Shown here: positions 1 through 10,941 of the stretch, in pieces
Layout of the letters: each line of letters starts with the position of its first letter
Position numbering within the stretch: position 1 is the first letter of the stretch
From: Opeltia flavorubescens
Lineage: Eukaryota; Ascomycota; Lecanoromycetes; Teloschistales; Teloschistaceae
DNA: 64,000 nucleotides
NCBI GenBank assembly: GCA_000442125.1
Contig: KE546975.1
Span: 1,116,001 to 1,180,000, forward strand
Reading direction: 5' to 3'
The notes under the pieces: model-generated
The model's database searches: none
Seen by the model: the letters and a program-made list of their open reading frames with translations, nothing else
What the model was told of the DNA's origin: nothing
Made by a program: the position numbers and the translations under genes

Positions 1-453
1 TTTGAAAAAGAAAATCAGCTCGACGCCGCACTCAATGCCGGGCAGATCAAACACGGTGAAAACCTCGTTCTTATTGTCCGCTACGAGGGTCCAAGAGGCG
101 GACCTGGCATGCCTGAACAATTAAAGGCTAGCGCCGCGTTGATGGGAGCAAAGTTGACGAATGTGGCTCTAGTCACAGATGGACGATACTCGGGCGCGAG
201 CCATGGGTTCATCGTCGGTCATGTGGTGCCTGAGGCCGCTGTTGGCGGACCGATTGCTGTTGTTCAGGATGGCGACATGATTACGATCGATGCAGAAACG
301 AACACGTTGACCATGGATGTAAGCGATGAGGAGGTACAAAAGAGGATGATGGCATGGAAACCACCGCAGAGGACCGTCACAAGGGGTGTTTTGGCAAAGT
401 ACGCTGCGCTGGTGGGTGACGCGAGTCATGGTGCCTTGACCGATGCGTTTTAA
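1..453 (+). CDS. ILV3: Dihydroxyacid dehydratase, C-terminal part (5' end outside window)
   Basis: The frame is open from base 1 and ends in TAA at 451-453, giving the last 150 residues. Dihydroxyacid dehydratase is the mitochondrial Fe-S enzyme that converts 2,3-dihydroxy-isovalerate and its methylvalerate analogue to the 2-keto acids of valine and isoleucine synthesis. Visible marks are the glycine-rich segment YEGPRGGPGMPE and the C-terminal IlvD/Edd signature TDGRYSGASHGFIVGH, whose serine is a catalytic residue in the family. The domain continues through a beta-rich tail (VVQDGDMITID) and ends normally at ALTDAF. The N-terminal catalytic half lies upstream of the window. I am very sure of the family; assignment to ILV3 rather than a paralogue is likely but not proven. 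Confidence 0.95.
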   Translation, partial: FEKENQLDAALNAGQIKHGENLVLIVRYEGPRGGPGMPEQLKASAALMGAKLTNVALVTDGRYSGASHGFIVGHVVPEAAVGGPIAVVQDGDMITIDAETNTLTMDVSDEEVQKRMMAWKPPQRTVTRGVLAKYAALVGDASHGALTDAF

Positions 454-3168
454 GTTGGCTGGTGGAGGCTGAAATGAGATGATATAAGGATTTTGTAAGT
501 TATCATATTTTACATAAGACTGATATCGACATGATAGCAAGATTTGTCCTGCTAATGAAGGTTAAATCACAAACACCGCGGTGATGTTTGTACCGTTGCT
601 AAAGTGACTCATCATAATGATTAGAGTATTGATTTGGAGAGTAGTATCACAGTGCTTTCTCCGTCCCGGATCTGGAACAAGCCTAAACACGGACTCCAAA
701 GACCGAGGCAGGAAGTACATTCTTCCACAACCATTTGGCTATAACAAAATTAATAGGTCATAGACTTAGTTTCGTGGACGGCTTTCCTCTTGATTCTCTC
801 CTCGCCCGGTCCGGTCTCGGGATGATACTTCAGTCACTAGTCGTTGATGACATCAAGAAAAAAGCCATGGATGTGTCAAGTAAAATGTAAGAAAACGAAG
901 CGCAGAGATCTCCACAGGATTTCAAGCGCTTGGTGATTGCCAGAAGTTGCTCTTTTGAGAATCGAAAATGGATCATATACAAGACGGATGCCAAAGTAAC
1001 TACAATAATTTCGGGACCGTCCTCCTTGATGTCGTCGCGCCCACAGATCCGCTGCACCGAGGCCACACCCACCGGTTGCGCGATACCGACGGCCTCACTT
1101 GCCCGTTCTTCAAAGTCCCATGACCGATGACCATTTCTCTTTCCTCGTTCGTGACCAGGATATCGAAATTGTACTCCCTGAGAGCATTCATATCCTCATG
1201 GTGGGAAAAATCGAAGCCCATCAGGTCCAGCACTGTCGCGATACGTCGGTTGGTCATCATGTAGATGCCGCTCATATTCGTTGCGGCGGTTACGTTTATT
1301 CCTACGTCGAAGCAGATCTTCGATTCTATTATTTCCGAGTAGTCGTGCTCGAATGAGTTGCTGATTCCTAAAGGTATAGGACCCAATTGGAGGAATGCCT
1401 TGTACATGGCTTGCGTCAAGATACCTCCGACAGCCTGTGGCAGAATCGGGATTGGGCCCTCGTTGAATTTCAGGCCGAATGAGTGAGCTTCTCCAACGTC
1501 TCTTGAAGCCAAGTCTGTGGTCTCGTCGATCACCAATGTGCGTGGATTCCTTCGATATGTGTGAGCTTTGAATCGGCTTCTTAAAAGCTGAAGGGTTCAA
1601 GATTGTATTACCACGAAATATATCTAGGTTCTGGTATCTCGAATGCACTTGCGCGGGAGACGACGGACGAGCATAGTATGAAAAAGAGAAACCATATGGA
1701 GAATGAAAGCCAGGAGCCTCTGGGCTCTACATATAGGCTCATTTCAATAGAAAGTCAACAAAACGAACGGTCGCGGGATGAAATGACGGAATACGGAGAT
1801 CCCTCCACGGGAAGCGTAGACGGGCAAACAGCGTAGCTACTATCTTATACGGACAGCTTCATCTGGAAGTTCATCTTGCGTGCGCACAAACCATCCGCGT
1901 GTCCCACTTCGGCAAATGGATACTGGCGTCAATGCGACACGCGCTGGCACATCAGACCATGGAAGCCTAGGCGAGTACAAGCCTAGAGCGATAGAAGAGC
2001 AAGTAGTATCACGATGTTAAATGATCAGGGTCTGCTCGTTCCTTAGGCTGAAAAGGTCATGAGCCATTGGAGGGAGACGAGGCAGATAAAACTTATGTTA
2101 GGAATCCATTGGCCTGAATGTCATGCTCTCCTTTCCATGTCATTCCAAGAACAATCTTACGTCATACCGGATGTAAGAATAGACACTCAGGCATTGTGGA
2201 AGCCGATGGTCTTTCAGGCTGCCAACAGTGTTCAAGTCAAGAAAAACGAAGGCCCTGATAATAAATTCCAGATTGCGGCATTTAAGCGCTCCCACGTGAT
2301 CTTATCTGCGCTACTGGCGGATAATTATGGCGTCATCATCTTTCCAATCCGTTAGATTCCTGCGTAATGCATAGGGACAACCTCAAAAGCGAGACACCGT
2401 AGACTTAAACGCTTGCAACTGCAGCCTGATCTCCTCAAATTACTCGTGGAGCCGGAACGTCGAAATTTTGAGACTCCCACCGAGAGCTCCTAAAGACGTT
2501 ACATGTTAGCCTGACCAGTATCGGGCTATTTTGCCTCCTTGCTATCCAATCATGCCCTCTTACATTTACTTCAACCCACATTTCAGCCTTATTCACGATG
2601 TTGTTGCGAAAGCATTATTCCCCATCACAAGAAAGGCGGTCGAGAGGCAAAGGATCACTGACCCGGGTCAATGAGCAATATGCTACCTTTGCCTTACATT
2701 TTCCGTCGGATGTTCTCAATACTGTCGGCTATTTTAGGTTCAACAACTCCCTCGTTCTTTTTGGGCGTAGGGACGATGGCCTCATCATTGTCATTGGCCT
2801 GGACATGATCGGAAGTGCCCAGGCAATGCAGCTCATGCAGGTACTTAGGACGATCTATCAATCCACAGTTACAAGCTCCCGAGTAGGTTCAGGACGAAAA
2901 TGTCTCGAAACAATCAATGGGATCGAAATTAGGCGCAGCACCTACGAGAATGCCAGGATAAGCTCATGCAAGAATTCGGCTGAGAGCGCAAGAGCGCTTA
3001 TGCAGTTTCCTTCACCCACATGGAGCTCAGNATCATCCCCATGGATTTTTCAACTCATACACTCGCGCGACCTTACCCGCGTGTTTTCGGTATATATCAT
3101 TGCCGTCATGTTCGTTGTGTTTCGAACGCCGTTCCCGCCATATCTAGGAAGCATCTTTTGCGATTGTC
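454..3168. other. Gene-poor stretch
   Basis: About 2.7 kb follow the ILV3 stop. Only a weak, broken minus-strand ORF (830-1536, listed separately) looks protein-like. A plus-strand open stretch at 2598-3194 shows no recognisable domain and contains an undetermined base (n) at 3031, so I do not call it. The last few hundred bases are presumably the 5' region of the gene starting at 3169. Confidence 0.5.
830..1536 (-). pseudogene. Possible decayed ORF, function not recognised
   Basis: A minus-strand reading of 178 codons (1000-1536) has protein-like composition, with stretches such as GPIPILPQAVGGILTQ and ATVLDLMGFDFSHHEDMNA. The frame extends some way upstream of its first methionine without a good start. 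Near 1080-1130 its coding character drops, while the adjacent minus-strand frame (830-1072) becomes protein-like (VGVASVQRICGRDDIKEDG). This suggests a frameshift or a missed intron. I do not recognise the family. It could be a small degraded gene or chance open frames; the interpretation is inference. Confidence 0.22.
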
Positions 3169-3963
3169 ATGATTCTTTGGATACTGTGTCTTAAGCTTTG
3201 GTGGCTTCTGTTGCCTCTCACTGCCATAAGCCATCCTTTGTTTGGTGGTGACAATGAGGAGAAAGCTGTAATTGAGAGACTCAGGCCTAGGGATGGAGCG
3301 GCCATCGCCCAGTTGGACCATCGCAGTACCGAAGATATAATCGAACGAGCAGTGGACCCTTCCTCAACAGAACCACGCCTGGGAGTTCCTCTGAACAATG
3401 AATATGCCATCCTATTGCTGGCCAACTTCCCACCTGAACCGCCCCTCGACAAGCCTGTTCTCTTGAATTATATCCTTCCAGGTCCCCTCCTGAATGCTAC
3501 TCTCGGCACTTACGGGTCTTACAAAAATCTCGGCGAGAGAATAGAATTCGACTTTGAGTACCCTCCTTACACACGCAAGAAGATTATCGTTCGTCTTTGC
3601 CCTCCATCCGTTGCTCAAACGCGACTCGGACGCCTACAACGAGATGACTGACTGAACGTGTAGGTGATCCGAGGATCTATGGACACAGATACTACCGAGA
3701 CACAAGTGTACGTTGAGATTATGGGCTTCCCGATAGGCGACTTCATCGGAAACTTGGACGACGGTATGAGAATCGATGTGAATCTGATGGTGGCTAAGGG
3801 CTTCATCATGATCAACGACGTACAGGGTCCTGTGCAGGACTCTGTATACCTGACCGTCGATCTGCACCTACCGTTCCGCAAACATCTTACGGAAAAGTGG
3901 CTTTTATTCAAATGGTCGCATCACGACGTGAGAAAATCGTCAACGGACACGGTGACAGCATGA
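3169..3963 (+). CDS. Small putative secreted protein, unknown function
   Basis: The start ATG at 3169 opens a hydrophobic leader (LWILCLKLWWLLLPLTAISH) that looks like a signal peptide, followed by a polar mature part. The first frame stops in an apparent intron ending at TAG 3661-3663 with a CTGAC branch-like motif just before it. Two donors keep the frame: GTTCGT at 3589 (239 residues) or GTTGCT at 3610 (246 residues); the former fits the consensus better. The second exon continues with VIRGSMDTDTTETQVYVEI and stops at 3963. No known domain is seen; an acidic, beta-rich secreted protein is all I can say. The C-terminal end could be spliced differently. Confidence 0.5.
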
Positions 3964-5013
3964 GCACGATTCTTGATACAGTTCGAGTGGCATCATTATC
4001 TCTGACTTTGGCGGGCATTTCATTCTGGTCTCAGCATTTCTTATGGCAGTTTACCTTTTTGGATAGATCTGAAATACCCACATGCTGACTTTGGCGCTGC
4101 ACTTAATTGTGGCTTTCCAATCTCCGTTACTTAGACTAGACGACCAACCTTTCTGCAGAGCAGTAATATCCATCCCTGTCTATTCATATATCCCGCAGAT
4201 TGCTCCTTCCGGGTCGGACACGTAAATAAAATCCGAGGACAATCACTCGTTTTCAAGTATACATTGATGATTCATCACGTGCAGACTGAGATGCGGACAT
4301 CGAAATGATGCATATAATGCCCTCGAAACCAATCTCATCTATCCCTACTTGCAAACGAATTCTTCTGAATCCATCTAAGCAAGGCCTTGCTTTCGGTGCC
4401 TGCGCCTATGACATGTCACAAACATCGTCACACTCGCTAAAAGGGAGTCTGATTTTCAGGAGCGCGTAGTCCCTGATCCTGCCAAGAATTGAAACAGCAA
4501 TGTTGAGACATATACACAGGATGCGATACGTGGGGGTTCGGGTATGCAGAGGATCGTTACAGACAGTAGAGATGAGGCTTGCATATTGCGAATGCAAAGA
4601 TTTACTACCTATCGCGCGATTTGCAGAAATGATGTTCGCTTGCCAGTGATACATGGGGGGCGCTGAATAGCAAATCAAATCAATGGATTGGCCATATATG
4701 CAGTATGCTTTCGCTTCGATTTTCATGCAAGACGCTTCAAAATTGCTGTTGGACGCTCGCTATGCTTCATGTACGCATCACCGCTATGCAACATAAAGAT
4801 GGATCTAGGAAAGTAGAATGGAAGCTCGAATAGGAAAATGATGTCTTCTCAGAATATTCTAGCCGTGACTTATTTGAATGTTCGGAATAATGGTATCTTT
4901 GAGTTATTGTCCGAAATCAGAGGCCGTTAAGCGCGTCAAGATGTCCAGCAATAGGTTTCGCAATGTTGGGTTCAATTGCGAAAGCAGACGAGTCTTGATC
5001 CTTGCCAGACCGA
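3964..5013. other. Intergenic, nothing recognised
   Basis: This is the space between the ends of two convergent genes. It holds only short ORFs on both strands without protein-like character or motifs, and no repeat stood out. Confidence 0.5.
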
Positions 5014-5617
5014 TCAAGTCATGAAGAAGCTGGCATAGATGCCAAGACAAGCTCCGGTGAAAGGTAGCATCCCTCGAGTGAAATTCATCACCGCCCACCA
5101 GTCCAGCAATTCCTGCGACTTCTCCCCTTTCTTCGACTTTTCTTCATTCATCTCTTGGCTCCTGTCGAGATGCTTCGAGTCTTCGCATTTCTGGTTGAGT
5201 TTGCCATTGACGTTTTTCATGAAGATGAGGGTGAAGGGCACGATGCTGCCAGTGACGAAAGCGGCAAGCGCGTAGATTTCGGCTTTGTGTTGGTTGAGGG
5301 TGAAGGCAAGATTATAGCTCAGGTAGATGTAGCTCAAGGCGGAGGTGATTGCAATGGCGGGTGAAGCAGCTACGCCGCGGCCGTAGGTTGTACGCCATTC
5401 GCGGACCATGAGAGTGTTGGGAGCTTGGGACATTGAAGGCACGAAACCGTATGATACTGCAAGCACGCCGCCTGAAGATAAGTTAGCGTGTGGGAACCCG
5501 AAGCAAGATTCCTTGTGTGAGCCTACCAGAGAGAAAGGCAGAGGTCATAATGCCAACGGCCTGAGCTAGACGTATCGAAGGAGGTAATGAAGGTGACATG
5601 ATGGTCGTCGCTGACAT
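5014..5617 (-). CDS. DUF1772 / anthrone oxygenase-like membrane protein
   Basis: Two exons on the minus strand, 5617-5527 and 5471-5014, join across a 55-bp intron (GTAGGC..CTTCAG) into 182 residues. The predicted protein has about four hydrophobic helices: one near the N-terminus (AVGIMTSAFLSGGVLAVSYG), one around ALSYIYLSYNLAF, one around ALAAFVTGSIVPFTLIFM, and a last one ending in ACLGIYASFFMT. The helix pattern, the phrase SIVPFTLIFMKNVNGKL and a C-terminal W..MNFTRGMLPFTG match the fungal DUF1772 family, which includes anthrone oxygenases acting in emodin and aflatoxin pathways. A polar Glu/Lys loop precedes the last helix. No polyketide synthase lies nearby, so a role in secondary metabolism is unsupported; many fungal DUF1772 proteins have no known substrate. 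Confidence 0.82.
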
Positions 5618-8600
5618 GGTGAATTGGATCGTTTGAAGTCAACGTGCAAGAGAGTATGATCAGATCTGGAGGTGGGTTTTTGGATCTTGAGGGGATATTA
5701 AATTTGGTCGCGGCATGTTCAAAGTGATGAAGAATAATTTAAAGCTTTCGGGTCAGTGCATAGACTTGCGTCATCTCACACGTCCACATCATCATGGATG
5801 ATTCGATACACAGAGGAGTACAATCGAGCTGTCCGACCTCCGAGTAAATTCGAAGATGCTAGAGGCGGGAATCTGCGGCTCGGGCCTCGATCACGAAGCG
5901 TGTTCCAATGACAGTATGATCAGAGACTAGGTATCGGTAATGTACCGCCATCATTCGAGTGACACAGCGGCTCCAACCGAGATGTCACCCTTGGTGCTAG
6001 CTGTCACTACTTGCAAAAGGACGGGTCGGCTGTACCAATCCCTATCTTTTGTCACACCTTGCTCTAATGAAGCTGCGATAAAGGCAGGCATCACGACACC
6101 GCGGGTCTTCCCGGTGACGGACTCGTTGATCCTTCGCACATGCATGTCAGATCCTCCAACGCTGCTGGAGGACATAACCAACTCCTAGAGCTTCATGTTC
6201 CACTGGTTTACAAGCCTTCCACATTCATCGTCTACGACACGCCATCGCTTGACTTGCTTCGTGGCTTCACATCGTCGTGGACCGAGCAATGTATCTCGGG
6301 TTTTCGGGGATTCATCTCAAACCGCGTCCAAGAACTGCCAAATGTGCTATCCACGCCTCTAAGAGTAGTCCGGGTTAGTTCCTAAGACTTACGAGCTGCA
6401 ACCTCTGGTGCTGACTGGATTTCTAGGCGCCTCAGTCATCACACAGGTACTGTATGTTGTACGCCATTATCTCCTGCTTACAACACATCAACCTGTCCTG
6501 CTTCAACCCAGTAGACCTACCTACCTTGGAACGCTTTTTTCGAGCTATGCTATATTGGGCCTTTGTTCTGCATCGTAGATTGGATGATACAGGCAATTGC
6601 AGCAATGCGAGGAAAGGACAAGGCTTGGAGGATGGTGAACTGCAGTCGATGTACCAATGCGCAGCAGTGCGCCCTCAAGGAATGACACTCTCATTACAGG
6701 TATTGCAAATTCTACGAGCAAAATCTAGAAACAATCGAATTGGACGACCTTTGGTTGTTCCTGGGTCACCTTAACATTTTCGAAGATTATCAAGTGCGCT
6801 TTTGCAGCACTTCCCGGCTCGACAGAGAAGTATACCAAACGGGATCGATCCCCGTTAGCACGTAACTCCTACCTTTTGTCGTTACTTTCAAGTTCTTATC
6901 GGGATAGTACGATAACCGAGCAACGAGCGTGATCCTGAATCAATCACGGCCATGTTAGGCATCGTCTAAATCGCGTACTATGTCAAGTTCGCAAAATTGT
7001 ACAAGCCGTCATGACAGGTCGGGCTACGAAGCCGTGGTCTCATGGATCTTCACCAAGGGAAGTCTCACCGGGCAAAAGACACCGATGAAGAAGCAACGGT
7101 AAGAAGCAGTCCAACAGCAACAAATGGTAGCAACAGGAAAATTGTTGCTGGTAGGAAAAGAAGGGGTAGCAAAAGGATCTCAATTTTAGCACAGCAGGGA
7201 TGGATCAAACTCGGAAGGTATTGTCCAAGTACTTGTTCAAGCAATAAAAAGAAACGTACGGGCAAGTACATCTAAGGGTCTTTCATATATGCATGTAACC
7301 TGTATTCCATCCCAGGGACCTTTTGGCTCTGCAAGAGCAACTGAATCTAGGTTAGTACTCTATGTCTCTATCCCATCCCCTGCTACTCATGGCATCAAAT
7401 AGCTTGGCGCACACCCTCTGTNCTTCTTGTTCAGGGAGCTTCCAAAATGACTATATCGATAGATCGATTTTATGGTAGCCTTAAATACATGTCTGATAAT
7501 CTGGTAACATTGTAGACTACGAGCCTGTATGGTGGATAAAGAAGGAGACGAAGGCGAGATAGTCGTGGGAGCCCCTATCTTTAGTGCCATAGCAAGGGAT
7601 GGGATAGACGACCCTCTTGATCGATTGTGTATGCCACGATCCATAGATCAAACACCTGATCATAATACAGCCGTCTCGTCGTGAATGTATGGTAGTTGCA
7701 AGTTCTCAAACTCGGTCAAAGCTCGGAGTTCATTAAGGAAATCCAGCCTGCCAAAATCTACAGCTTTGCTTCTAGAAGGTATCTGTTCCTTGGGCCTGTC
7801 GCACCTGGATACCCAATTGCGTTATCCTTGAAACCCATCTTCTCTTACGCAGCTTCGGAAGTTGGGATTTGAAACGTCTGAAGGGTTTGAACGCCTGGAC
7901 TTGCGGGAATAATCCTGAATGTTGGTTTTTTCGGAGTACGGAGAAGCCGATCAGCTGAAGGTATTGAATTACTAAATTGACCGTGACCGAAAGGCGAGCA
8001 TCATATTGGGAAACGCTGTCGATGGTATAGAGTGACTCAAGATATATTTGTAAGAGAAAGACTGAAGAGTAGTGACTCACATCTGCACTGCCTCGCCAGC
8101 GTCCAGCGACGATTAATTCTCAATTCAAGATAAATGACGGTTAAATACACCAAAAGTAGAACACTTGCGGCACAGGTTTTGAGCTAACCTATCGCATATC
8201 TTTTTTTGATCTTTTTGCTAGTCGAGCTAATCAAGATATTCTGAGACGCCGTGACTTTGACCCAAATTAGGTGAGTCAGACTTCAGGTAATAATATGGCT
8301 CGTCGGCCCGTTTGGCCTGGGACATCAAGCGGAGAAAGAATTGGCCCCATCGCTCAACCACTTACTGTCGGACGATGAGAAAGGCCGCATGTGATAGGCA
8401 TTACTCCCACGGTACGCTGAAGTAGCTGCCACAGTGGATTAGGTCATCTACGTTCGAGTAGCGCTGGTGCTCGGCCAGAATCACCGTCGGCATGGGGGAT
8501 CAATACTGAATATCGACTTTTAAGATACCCCAGCTGGGTGTATCGGAAAAACTCTTCTTATTTCTTGTCAGAGATCAGCTTGAGCATCCTGCTTCGGATC

Positions 8601-9762
8601 TACCCTGTGTTTGAGAACTGGGGATCGCCGACAAAGCCTAAATTGCCATGTGGCTACCATGCACTGAGAGGTTTTCAGCTTGGGGTCAGCGGTGCAGTAA
8701 GATCTCGTCATCCACTTTAATTGATGAACTGTGCCGATACCCTTGACGGACCCTTCGTTCCTTTGTAAGGTTGTATCTTTGCAATTGTTCATCACACTTT
8801 GCCCTGGGCGTTCTCGCAATCTCTTGAGAGGTGCAACCTTAGGAAGATAATGGGATGAAGAGGCCGACAAATACGATGTTGCACTCAGTCAGACAGGAAG
8901 CTGAATAATAATATACGGTAGCATGCCCGGGGCTCCATGATGACTGACACGACTGAAAGATGGCTTCGGCACGTGGAATCCGCTCATTCTGACTGCCACA
9001 CTCTGCTGATCTGATCGCTCTGGCAAGCAAAGAAGACTAAAGGCCACCATGCAGCCAAGCTGGATTCAGTCGCACCCCGTAATAAGAACGGCCCCAAAAG
9101 AAACAGATCCAAGTCTAAAACTATACTACACACGGCACAAGGCGGGCGCTTAGCAGGGGGATGCTTTAGGGATCCTTTAGGTTGCTTAGGTTGGCCCCAG
9201 CTTCAATTTGCTACCATACTCTATTTATTATCCCAAATTACCCTTGATCCCTGTCATCATGGTGCCATATCAAGCCTTGCACGCAGCCCACGCTTTACGA
9301 TACTCAAGTGCTATGGCACAGCGGGAACTAGGGCTAAGATTGCAAAGATTCCATGCTCTAGTCGGAAAATCTTGAAACAGCACAGCGATTGGGAACGCTA
9401 AGGATAGAGCCGTTGACCTCAATACACTCATATATCTTACTCGGCGTTCAGGTACTTCAAACGATGACTTTCCGCAGCAGCTGGCCACGCGAATCTCAAA
9501 ACCTCCGGACCAGTCATAGCTTGGTACCTTCGTTGCACACAGCCTTCTCTGTGTGCTACATACTTCCTCTGCTTTCCTCTCCTTCCGGACCTGCATCAAG
9601 GAAGGTGCATGACACAAGGGATTCGACCCCTCTGCGGCCTAAACTTCCTTCTGCATTATCCAACTTGCATCGAAAGTCTCTTCTCATCCTGTCATAAAGT
9701 TGAATTTATCCCTACTGCTTCTGTAGCATCTCTGCACCTTGACTCCTTAGAGTCTCAATTTC
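5618..9762. other. Four-kilobase gene-poor stretch
   Basis: No gene can be modelled with confidence in this 4.1 kb. It holds protein-like fragments around 5951-6840 on both strands, interrupted by stops, and a near-perfect inverted repeat at 7367-7385 / 7590-7608. It also contains an undetermined base (n) at 7422. The last 0.5 kb is likely the 5' region of the Myb-like gene. Confidence 0.45.
7367..7608. repeat. 242-bp element bounded by 19-bp inverted repeats
   Basis: The left arm at 7367-7385 reads TCTATCCCATCCCCTGCTA. The reverse complement of 7590-7608 reads TCTATCCCATCCCTTGCTA, an 18/19 match. The enclosed sequence has no coding capacity. The size and terminal arms resemble a non-autonomous MITE, but I see no clear target-site duplication, so a chance or regulatory inverted repeat remains possible. 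Confidence 0.4.
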
Positions 9763-10941
9763 ATGCCTTCAGATCCCTTTTACGGTGGCACTTGCGTTGA
9801 AGTCCGCTATCCGAATGACATTATGAACAACCATTTTTCAGAGCCTGAATGGAGTACTGCTTCTAACCCAGTAAGTTGAGGTGCCCTTCCCGTGTGCGGT
9901 ATTGTGGTTATTGCCAAATAGGGATTGGCTCATGACAGGTTTGTAGGTACTCCTTGCACCGAATGATTACGATACGACTTTTTCTGCACCGCGTGTACCC
10001 CCGCCTATCGAGGTCTCGTCTCTACCAGGTCATGTGGTTCCTGTTCCCAGACCAAAAAGTAGTCCAAGTACATTTGGACCAAATGTCGAAGACCTTCTTT
10101 TCCCAGAGAACCCTTTCCGACTCAAATCAGACGAGTACATTCCTTCGATGTACTCTATGGCCCCGCTGCAGTCGATCAAAGCACCGACCAATTCATACTA
10201 CGGAGGAGACTTCGGCATCGCGGCAACTACTATGTCCCCAGTACGGGCAGGACCGGTACCGATTGCTCCAGATCCAGTAGGACTTCGACAGATGAATGCC
10301 TTGAAACGCATGCGGGAGGAGGAGGACTACTCCGAACTTAACCAGAAACGACGGAAGCGAGCACCCTCTCAAAGCGGACCTGTCGAGTTGAACGAGGAAG
10401 AACAGCTTCTGTTGAAGCTGAAAGAAGAAGAAAACCTGCCATGGAAAGACATTGCCGTCCGTTTCCAGACGGATTTGGGCAAGTCGTACCAGGTTCCCGC
10501 TCTGCAGATGCGTTTTAAGCGGCTACGAGAACGGATGCGAACGTGGACAGAGACTGATGTACGCCGGAGCAATTTCTTTTGTTGCACCCTATGCTCGATG
10601 GACTGATCCTGATTAGGTGCAAGCACTTGAACAAGCCTACGATTATTGGGAGAAGTTCCAATTTGACATCATCGCCGCAAAGGTCAGTCTGTAAGGGGTG
10701 AGGGGACGATGGGACGAAAGGCTGACATTATGGTCGCTAGATGCTGGACTTCGGGGCATCCGAACGGTGGCCTGCCAAATACTGTGCTCGAAAATGGGAG
10801 GAGATTCATCCCGGGCGAATACCGTTCTCCTCACAGTCAAATTTCCTCGCGGACCCATGGGACACCGAACACCGCAGCCCGGTGGACTCACTAAGTCACC
10901 ACTCCTTAAGCCATAGTCCAAGGCCGCACCACACATTGTAA
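9763..10941 (+). CDS. Myb/SANT-like DNA-binding protein
   Basis: Four exons (9763-9870, 9947-10558, 10617-10682, 10741-10941) join in frame into 328 residues. Introns are GTAAGT..TAG, GTACGC..TAG and GTCAGT..TAG. The N-terminal half is low-complexity and Pro/Ser-rich. A basic patch (NQKRRKRA, about 169-176) may be a nuclear localisation signal. The C-terminal half has two tandem helical, Trp-containing repeats: one from about 184 (LNEEEQLLLKLKEEENLPWK) to 236, and a second about 241-283 (VQALEQAYDYWEKFQFDIIAAK, then WPAKYCARKWEEIH). This is the Trp-spaced pattern of fungal Myb/SANT-like regulators. The tail is Ser/His-rich. The second repeat is split by an intron. Targets are unknown. Confidence 0.8.

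Noticed and set aside
2598-3194. 198-codon plus-strand frame
   Set aside because: It includes an undetermined base at 3031, has no recognisable domain, and overlaps the better-supported start at 3169.
5014-5617. DUF1772 gene as part of an anthraquinone cluster
   Set aside because: No polyketide synthase, thioesterase or other tailoring gene lies nearby.
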